Source: Syntrophomonadaceae bacterium (GTDB taxonomy: Bacteria > Bacillota > Syntrophomonadia > Syntrophomonadales > Syntrophomonadaceae). Taken from it: a stretch of 12,031 nucleotides of DNA. Position numbers and translations under genes: made by a program. Below the pieces are notes generated by a model. The model was not told where the DNA came from, made no database searches, and saw nothing but the letters and a program-made list of their open reading frames with translations. This document shows, in pieces, positions 6,481 through 12,031 of this stretch. Location: positions 1 through 12,031 of the forward strand of contig JAQVWB010000038.1 in assembly GCA_028698695.1 (NCBI GenBank), given 5' to 3'. The stretch's first letter is position 1, and each line of letters opens with the position of its first letter.

Positions 6481-7752
6481 TTAATAGCCGGTAAACCAAG
6501 ATCGAGCGCGGTCTAAAACATAAAAGGAACCAGTTATTAATAAATATTGATCGTTTATCAGCCTGGCCATTCCCTGTTCAATTGCCTGAATTATATCCTC
6601 AACTTCTATAACGGGAATATGCGGATAAAGCCGGGCAAATTGCTGTGTGAGTCTATTCCAATTACTACTGCGGTTACCATCCGGACGCGTTATTATACAG
6701 GCACTTGTATTTTTCCCTAAATACTTCAAGGTATTCTCTGCATCTTTATCATCAACCATTCCACAAACTAAAACCTTGTCGCGTTTCGGTAAAATGCAAT
6801 CCAGGGAATGTGCCAATGCCCTGGCAGCGGAAGGATTATGGGCCACATCAATTAAAACCAGGGGTTGCGAACATAGCGTTTCCAATCTTCCCGGATTTTT
6901 CAGTGAGGCTAATGCCAATTCTATGTTACTGTTGCTAATTGAAAAATTCTGAGCTTCCAGCACTGCTATTGCAGACAAAGCAGTTCTCAGGTTCTCCAGC
7001 TGATAACACCCCGGCAAAGAGAAGCGAACAGCGGATAAATCATGTCCAGGCATAGATATTGATACTTCCTGTCCGTCCAGACCTGGCTGACCGGCTAATT
7101 TAACCTCTACGACAGTATTATCATAACAGCTGGCCTGTAGATGGTTAGCCCGGTTAATTATTACCTCTCTGGCCACTGGTGCTATATTTCCAACTACAAC
7201 AGGTGTTAAAGGCTTAATAATCCCGGCTTTATTGGCGGCAATTTCCGGCAGGGTATCACCCAGAACGCTCACATGATCCAGATCAATACCGGTTATTACT
7301 GAAACCAGGGGTGAAACAATATTGGTAGAATCATAAAGTCCCCCCATACCTACTTCCAATACAGCTATATCTACCTGTTGATCATAAAAATATTTGCACG
7401 CCATAGCCGTAAGTGCTTCAAACTCGGTGGGATGTTCCAAACCATGGCAAACCATCTCATTAGCCGCCTGTTCAATAATATGCAGATAACTAATAAAATC
7501 ATCGCCATTAATTTGTTTGCCATCAATCATCAATCGCTCCAGATAGGAATGCAAATGAGGTGAAACGAAATGTCCGGTCCTGTACCCGGCCGCATTCAGT
7601 ATTTGCGCCACAATTAACGAGGTAGAACCTTTACCATTGGTTCCCCCCACATGAACACAGGGCAAACCCGTATCAGGCCGCCCCATTATTTCCAATAAAG
7701 CGTTTATTCTTTCCAGACCTGGTTTTATCCCAAACCTGGTAAATCGCGACAT
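6481..7752 (-). CDS. folC: Bifunctional folylpolyglutamate synthase / dihydrofolate synthase
   Basis: FolC adds glutamate to dihydropteroate and to reduced folates using ATP, in the cytoplasm. Counting from the ATG at 7752, the P-loop is GGTNGKGS (36-43). S64 lies in SPHLHSYLERL, E133 in VLEVGMGG, H160 in DLDHVSVLG, and NKAGIIK (174-180) carries the modified-lysine region. C-terminal domain motifs are LVLIDVAHNP and VLVCGMVDDKD. The ATG at 7752 has no ribosome binding site. The reading frame stays open upstream to 7806, and its codons read YTDINQLINDR before MSRFTRFGIKPGLERI, which matches the usual FolC N-terminus. AGGAGGG (7804-7798) precedes this extension, and the codon at the expected Met position is ACG (7788-7786). 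The true protein is therefore probably 12 residues longer and overlaps the end of valS. Coordinates give the first conventional start. Confidence 0.96.
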   Translation of the reverse strand: MSRFTRFGIKPGLERINALLEIMGRPDTGLPCVHVGGTNGKGSTSLIVAQILNAAGYRTGHFVSPHLHSYLERLMIDGKQINGDDFISYLHIIEQAANEMVCHGLEHPTEFEALTAMACKYFYDQQVDIAVLEVGMGGLYDSTNIVSPLVSVITGIDLDHVSVLGDTLPEIAANKAGIIKPLTPVVVGNIAPVAREVIINRANHLQASCYDNTVVEVKLAGQPGLDGQEVSISMPGHDLSAVRFSLPGCYQLENLRTALSAIAVLEAQNFSISNSNIELALASLKNPGRLETLCSQPLVLIDVAHNPSAARALAHSLDCILPKRDKVLVCGMVDDKDAENTLKYLGKNTSACIITRPDGNRSSNWNRLTQQFARLYPHIPVIEVEDIIQAIEQGMARLINDQYLLITGSFYVLDRARSWFTGY

Positions 7753-7763
7753 CCGATCATTAA

Positions 7764-10409
7764 TTAATTGGTTAATGTCTGTATACGTTGCAGAATACCC
7801 TCCTGTTTAAGCCTGGCTTCCTCAACCTTGTTACTTTCCTTCTCAATAACTTCCCGGGGCGCGCGGGATAAAAAGTTTTCGTTATTAAGTTTGGCCTGAG
7901 CTTTCTCCAAATCGGCCTTTACGCTCTTTAATTCTTTTTCCAGCCTTTCTATCTCCCGGGCAATATCCACCACGCCTTCCAGCGGAACATATATCTCCAC
8001 CTTTGAAGTTAAAGCGGACCCGGCCTGAGATGGTTTATTCACTAGCTCAGTTAATACCTGTAAATCATTAACCCCACCCAACCCTTTTATATACTCCTGA
8101 TTTTCATGCAGCATATCGGCAAATTTCGGGTCATGCGATAAAAGAATTGCTTTAATTTTCAAAGCCGGGCTAATGCCAAACTCGGCACGAATATTACGAA
8201 TAGCTCTTATTACGGTCATTATTCCCTGCATATTATCTATTGCCTCACCCCAGTAGTCACCAGGTTCCGGCCAGGCATCCAACATGATAGTTTCACTATG
8301 CCCGGGAATATTTTGATAAATTTCTTCAGTAATGAAAGGCATGAACGGATGTAATAACCTTAAGGTATCTACCAGTACATTACGCAGCACATTCTGAACT
8401 GCCAAACGGTCCCCGTCTGCTTCTTTACTAAATAACCTGGGTTTGGCCAGTTCAATATACCAGTCACAAAAATCATTCCATATAAACTCATATAAAGTTT
8501 TGGCTGCTTCGCCCAGATCATATCTTTCCAGCAGCCGTTCCACTTCTGATGTAGTATTGGAAAGCCGCGAAATAATCCAGCGATCAGCCAGTAATAAGTT
8601 GTTTTCACTTAGTATTATGGGCTGGTAATCAGATAGGTTCATTAAAACAAACCGTGATGCATTCCAGATTTTATTGGCAAAATTACGGGTATTCTCAACT
8701 TTTCCCCAATTAAAGCGAATATCATTACCCGGGGTTACCCCGGTAATTAATGAAAACCGCAGTGTATCTGCCCCATAATTTTCAATTACTTCTATAGGAT
8801 CAATCCCGTTACCAAGTGATTTGCTCATCTTGCGCCCCTGCCCGTCCAATATCAAACCATGAATATTCACCTCATGAAACGGGACTTCCCCGGTATGTTC
8901 CAATCCGGAGAAAATCATGCGCGCCACCCAGAAGAATATAATATCACGTCCGGTCACCAGTACACTGGTTGGATAAAAATAATTTAAATCTTTAGTTTGC
9001 TCAGGCCATCCCAAGGTTGAAAAAGGCCAAAGGGCACTGCTAAACCAAGTATCCAGTACATCTTCATCCTGACGTAAATCAGAGCCCAGACACTGCGGAC
9101 ATTCCGTGGGATCAGTTTTACTGCATATTACCTCACCACAATCATCACAATACCAGACGGGTATGCGATGCCCCCACCATAACTGGCGGGAAATACACCA
9201 ATCCCTGATGTTCTCCATCCAGTTTAAATATATCCTGGTAAAACGTTCGGGAATAAACTGGATATCACCGGACACTACCTTATCAATAGCAGGTCTGGCC
9301 AACGGTTGCATCTTAACAAACCACTGCGTGGAAATCATCGGTTCAATTATACTGTTACAGCGCTGACAATGCCCAACCGCATGACGATGATCCTCAACTT
9401 TTATTAAATAACCGCCTGTCTGTAAATCCCTTACTATGGCTTTGCGGGCTTCCTGTCGATCCAATCCCGAATATTCTCCGGCGTTTTCATTCATTAATCC
9501 TATTTCATCAATAACGCGTAATTGTTCCAAACCATGTCTGATACCCATATCAAAATCATTAGGGTCGTGGGCAGGAGTAACTTTAACTGCTCCGGTACCA
9601 AATTCCCGATCCACATACTCATCAGCAAAAACGGGTATTTCCCGATTCATAAGCGGCAGGATAACCTTTTGCCCTACTAAATGTTTATAGCGTTCATCAT
9701 CGGGATGAACTGCTACTCCCGTATCTCCCAGCATAGTTTCCGGTCTCGTAGTAGCTACAATAATGAAATCCGCGCTATCTTTGACCGGGTAGCGAATATG
9801 CCATAAATATCCATCACTATCTTCATGCTCCACTTCAATATCAGATATGGCAGTTTTACATTTGGTACACCAGTTAGTTATGTACTCACCCTGATAAATC
9901 AACCCTTTTTCATATAAATTAACAAAGACTTCTCTTACGGCCTGTGAACAGCCTTCATCCATCGTGAATCGTTCCCTGGTCCAGTCACATGAAGAGCCTA
10001 AAAAAGACAATTGCTCAGTAATACGACTGCCGTACTGTACCTTCCAATCCCAAACTCTTTCCAGAAATTTTTCCCGTCCCAGCTGCTGTCGGGTTAACCC
10101 TTCCTGCAATAAAGCTTCCTCAACCTTGGCCTGCGTAGCAATACCTGCATGGTCAGTTCCAGGCAACCACAAGGTGTTATAACCCTGCATACGCCGCCAA
10201 CGCGCTAAAATATCCTGTAGCGTATTATCTAAAGCATGTCCCAGATGTAATGACCCGGTTACATTAGGTGGCGGCATTACTATGGAAAACGGTTTTTTAC
10301 TGTAATCATCTACGGAAGCAAAATAATTGTTATCCTTCCAATACTGGTACCATTTACGTTCCACTTGCCCCGGTTCATATACACTGGATAACCCCTGGTC
10401 GGTTGCCAT
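7764..10409 (-). CDS. valS: Valyl-tRNA synthetase
   Basis: A class I aminoacyl-tRNA synthetase that charges tRNA-Val and edits misactivated threonine. Residues count from the ATG at 10409. PPPNVTGSLHLGHALDN contains the HIGH-type motif HLGH (55-58), and GRKMSKSLGNGIDP contains KMSKS (527-531). The CP1 editing domain is marked by TTRPETM (220-226) and GTGAVKVTPAHDPNDFD. Cysteine pairs CTKC, CQRC, CDDC and CPQC suggest zinc-binding knuckles. The tail from about residue 810 is a tRNA-contacting coiled coil (AREIERLEKELKSVKADLEKAQAKL). The length of 881 residues is normal. The ATG at 10409 is chosen because GAGGAGG lies 11 nt upstream and the protein then begins like its homologues; an ATG at 10439 has no ribosome binding site. 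It is the first gene of a valS-folC operon. There is no T-box leader. Confidence 0.98.
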   Translation of the reverse strand: MATDQGLSSVYEPGQVERKWYQYWKDNNYFASVDDYSKKPFSIVMPPPNVTGSLHLGHALDNTLQDILARWRRMQGYNTLWLPGTDHAGIATQAKVEEALLQEGLTRQQLGREKFLERVWDWKVQYGSRITEQLSFLGSSCDWTRERFTMDEGCSQAVREVFVNLYEKGLIYQGEYITNWCTKCKTAISDIEVEHEDSDGYLWHIRYPVKDSADFIIVATTRPETMLGDTGVAVHPDDERYKHLVGQKVILPLMNREIPVFADEYVDREFGTGAVKVTPAHDPNDFDMGIRHGLEQLRVIDEIGLMNENAGEYSGLDRQEARKAIVRDLQTGGYLIKVEDHRHAVGHCQRCNSIIEPMISTQWFVKMQPLARPAIDKVVSGDIQFIPERFTRIYLNWMENIRDWCISRQLWWGHRIPVWYCDDCGEVICSKTDPTECPQCLGSDLRQDEDVLDTWFSSALWPFSTLGWPEQTKDLNYFYPTSVLVTGRDIIFFWVARMIFSGLEHTGEVPFHEVNIHGLILDGQGRKMSKSLGNGIDPIEVIENYGADTLRFSLITGVTPGNDIRFNWGKVENTRNFANKIWNASRFVLMNLSDYQPIILSENNLLLADRWIISRLSNTTSEVERLLERYDLGEAAKTLYEFIWNDFCDWYIELAKPRLFSKEADGDRLAVQNVLRNVLVDTLRLLHPFMPFITEEIYQNIPGHSETIMLDAWPEPGDYWGEAIDNMQGIMTVIRAIRNIRAEFGISPALKIKAILLSHDPKFADMLHENQEYIKGLGGVNDLQVLTELVNKPSQAGSALTSKVEIYVPLEGVVDIAREIERLEKELKSVKADLEKAQAKLNNENFLSRAPREVIEKESNKVEEARLKQEGILQRIQTLTN

Positions 10410-10462
10410 ATATAAAAATACCTCCTCATATAACTGCATATTAAGCTCTATATAAATTGCTA

Positions 10463-10497
10463 TACTTTATTATAAAGTAAATTGTACTTAATATCGA
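10463..10497 (-). promoter_or_regulatory. Probable valS promoter overlapping a perfect palindrome
   Basis: On the minus strand TCGATA (10497-10492; four of six to consensus) and TATAAT (10474-10469) are 17 nt apart. This predicts a leader of about 50 nt before the valS ATG. The -10 box lies inside a perfect 8-bp inverted repeat with a 1-nt centre (TACTTTAT-T-ATAAAGTA, 10463-10479). A third TACTT half-site occurs at 10485-10489. A repressor operator is possible, but the sequence is very AT-rich. Confidence 0.45.
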
Positions 10498-10534
10498 AGC
10501 CACAACGCAAGTAATTAAAAAGCTGCTCCCCGGA

Positions 10535-10564
10535 TTGTTAAATGATTGGAGATTATGCTAATCT
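10535..10564 (+). promoter_or_regulatory. Weak candidate promoter of the PLP-enzyme gene
   Basis: TTGTTA (10535-10540) is followed after 16-18 nt by GCTAAT or TGC-TAATCT (10556-10564, extended -10 like). This lies about 30 nt before the TTG start of the plus-strand gene. The match to consensus is poor, so this is tentative. It points away from the valS promoter in the same 185-bp intergenic region. Confidence 0.3.
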
Positions 10565-10594
10565 GAAATAGCAAACTTAAAGGAGGGAAAACGC

Positions 10595-11566
10595 TTGCAC
10601 AATGATTATCACCGTATATCGTTAGGTTTTTTTCCCACTCCATTACATGAATTAAAAAACCTGAGCCAAATGCTGAATGGTCCCCGTATATTTATTAAAC
10701 GCGATGACCAGACTGGTCTGGCCCTGGGCGGCAACAAAGTTCGCAAATTGGAATATATAATGGCTGATGCTCTGGCTAAACAAAGTCAGGTAATCATAAC
10801 TGTTGGAGCTGTAAGCTCCAACCATGCGCGGCAAACTGCTGCCGCAGCAGCAATACTGGGTTTGGAATGTCACCTGGTTCTGATTGGACGCCAACCTCAG
10901 GAACGGCAGGGTAACTATCTATTGGATGACCTGCTGGGGGCTGAATGCTCTTGTGTCCGCAATTCTCAGGTAGCTTCCACAGTCGAAATCCTGATGCAAC
11001 AATATCGTGACGAAGGAAAAAATCCCTACTTTATTCCTGCCGGTGGTCATTCTACTGAAGGAGTTATCGCCTATATGCAGGCCTGCCAGGAAATTCAACA
11101 GCAAGCAGAATATGATTACGCTGCTATCGTAACCGCGGTAGGTACAGGCACCACTTATGCCGGTCTGTATCTGGGTGAAAAAACAAAAAACCATGCCCCA
11201 CAGGTTATTGGTATATCAGTAGGCGGCGACCAAAACTGGTGCTCAGAAGAAATATTAAGCATTATTCATCCCCTGGAAAAACAAATGGGAATGACACTTT
11301 CGCAGGCACAGGATTTAAGTATTTATTATGATTATATTGGTGCAGGATACACTAAAACCTATCCTCAATTACGGGAAGTGATAAAACTGACAGCCCGTCA
11401 GGAAGGAATCCTGCTGGATCCGGTTTACAGCGGTAAAGCCATGCTGGGTTTAATTGATCTAATCAAGCAGGGTTATTTCACGCGTGAACAGAATGTATTG
11501 TTCCTGCATACCGGGGGCGCACCGGAAATATTCAGCTATAATACATTTCTAACTGAAATAGATTAA
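10595..11566 (+). CDS. dcyD: PLP-dependent D-cysteine desulfhydrase (ACC deaminase family)
   Basis: A 323-residue fold-type II PLP enzyme. K48 in LGGNKVRKLEY (44-54) is the cofactor lysine, SSNHARQTAAAAA is the substrate-binding loop, and TAVGTGTTYAG is the phosphate-binding loop. The family contains ACC deaminases and D-cysteine desulfhydrases, which release H2S, ammonia and pyruvate from D-cysteine. ACC deaminases have Glu after the active-site Tyr (PVYEGK) and Leu in HLGG. Here these positions are Ser279 (DPVYSGKAM) and Thr306 (HTGGAPEIF), the desulfhydrase pair. I therefore favour D-cysteine desulfhydrase, though other D-amino-acid or sulfonate lyase activity is possible. The start is TTG at 10595, with AGGAGG 8-9 nt upstream. 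The gene is probably cotranscribed with the SEC-C gene 14 nt downstream. Confidence 0.88.
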   Translation: MHNDYHRISLGFFPTPLHELKNLSQMLNGPRIFIKRDDQTGLALGGNKVRKLEYIMADALAKQSQVIITVGAVSSNHARQTAAAAAILGLECHLVLIGRQPQERQGNYLLDDLLGAECSCVRNSQVASTVEILMQQYRDEGKNPYFIPAGGHSTEGVIAYMQACQEIQQQAEYDYAAIVTAVGTGTTYAGLYLGEKTKNHAPQVIGISVGGDQNWCSEEILSIIHPLEKQMGMTLSQAQDLSIYYDYIGAGYTKTYPQLREVIKLTARQEGILLDPVYSGKAMLGLIDLIKQGYFTREQNVLFLHTGGAPEIFSYNTFLTEID

Positions 11567-11580
11567 TACGGAGGTAAACC

Positions 11581-12031
11581 ATGAGCAATTATAAAATTGG
11601 CCGCAATGACCCCTGTCCCTGTGGCAGCGGCAAGAAATATAAAAAATGCTGTGGACTGCTGGGAGATAATCGCGGGGCCAGTCTGGATCCCTTTGAACGG
11701 TTTAATCAAAACCTGGTGGCGTTAAAAATAAAACTGGACCAACATTTTGGTAATCAGATTAAACGCATGCGTAAAGAAGCTCAATTACAATTTTTACACT
11801 TTAGTCCGGACCATACCCTGCCGGCTGAACACGAAACTATTTTTTCTGACTGGCTGTGGTTTGACCGCACTGATAGTGAACAACCTTCACTGGCTGAACA
11901 ATACCTCTCGGAACGGGGAGAATATCTGCAGGGACCCCTGAAAACATGTCTGGAAGCACTGATAAAATCTGATTTATCAATCTACCGCGTTCTGGAAAGT
12001 TCGGATTTAAGATTACAGTTACGTGATATTT
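11581..12031 (+). CDS. SEC-C zinc-motif protein, 3' end beyond window
   Basis: This is an open frame of 150 residues that runs off the right edge. The N-terminus is a SEC-C motif, NDPCPCGSGKKYKKCCG (9-25), with zinc ligands C12, C14, C23 and C24 in the CxCx8CC pattern known from the SecA tail. The following part, about residues 35-150, is charged and helical with tryptophan-rich IFSDWLWFDR (about 88-97). I do not recognise a named domain there, although related N-terminal SEC-C proteins of unknown function occur in Firmicutes. The start is ATG, with GGAGG 6 nt upstream. The gap from the PLP-enzyme gene is 14 nt, so the two are probably one operon. A zinc-dependent protein- or nucleic-acid-binding role is possible but unproven. 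Confidence 0.85.
   Translation, partial: MSNYKIGRNDPCPCGSGKKYKKCCGLLGDNRGASLDPFERFNQNLVALKIKLDQHFGNQIKRMRKEAQLQFLHFSPDHTLPAEHETIFSDWLWFDRTDSEQPSLAEQYLSERGEYLQGPLKTCLEALIKSDLSIYRVLESSDLRLQLRDI

Noticed and set aside
10595..11566. Annotation as ACC deaminase
   Set aside because: The two residues that distinguish ACC deaminase (Glu and Leu) are Ser and Thr here.

Overview
The window looks like chromosomal DNA of a low-to-mid G+C Firmicute. The class Clostridia is the best fit, possibly a Syntrophomonas-like lineage (inference). The signs are strong AGGAGG-type ribosome binding sites, frequent non-ATG starts (TTG, GTG and an apparent CTG), a Rex repressor, the small DUF4321 membrane protein and the linkage of valS, folC, maf and radC. 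No mobile-element gene, CRISPR array, rRNA or tRNA was seen.

Layout from left to right. (1) Bases 1-1356, minus strand: an apparent operon DUF4321 - maf - radC, with radC cut by the window edge. (2) Bases 1357-4031: one large plus-strand gene for a polytopic O-antigen-ligase/polymerase-type protein. It carries an inserted extracytoplasmic region of about 340 residues made of three diverged repeats. The gene is bracketed by two direct copies of a noncoding element of about 60 bp, of which 39 bp are identical. (3) Bases 3990-4661, minus: rex (NADH/NAD+-sensing repressor) with its own intrinsic terminator. (4) Bases 4737-6480, minus: a phosphate module, a DUF47/PhoU-like protein overlapping a PiT-family phosphate permease. 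It has a PhoP-box-like TTAACA-N5-TTAACA upstream and an intrinsic terminator downstream. (5) Bases 6481-10409, minus: valS followed by folC; the true folC start probably lies inside the end of valS. (6) Bases 10410-10594: a divergent promoter region. (7) Bases 10595-12031, plus: a PLP enzyme with D-cysteine-desulfhydrase-type residues, then a SEC-C zinc-motif protein that runs off the right edge.

Most genes are housekeeping: tRNA charging, folate polyglutamylation, nucleotide-pool sanitation, phosphate uptake and redox sensing. The least ordinary part is the ligase gene. It opposes its neighbours, sits between duplicated leader-like repeats, and carries a repeat ectodomain I do not recognise. 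Other points of interest are the PhoP-like box, the apparent ACG initiation of folC, the CTG initiation of radC, and the lack of a T-box leader in front of valS.
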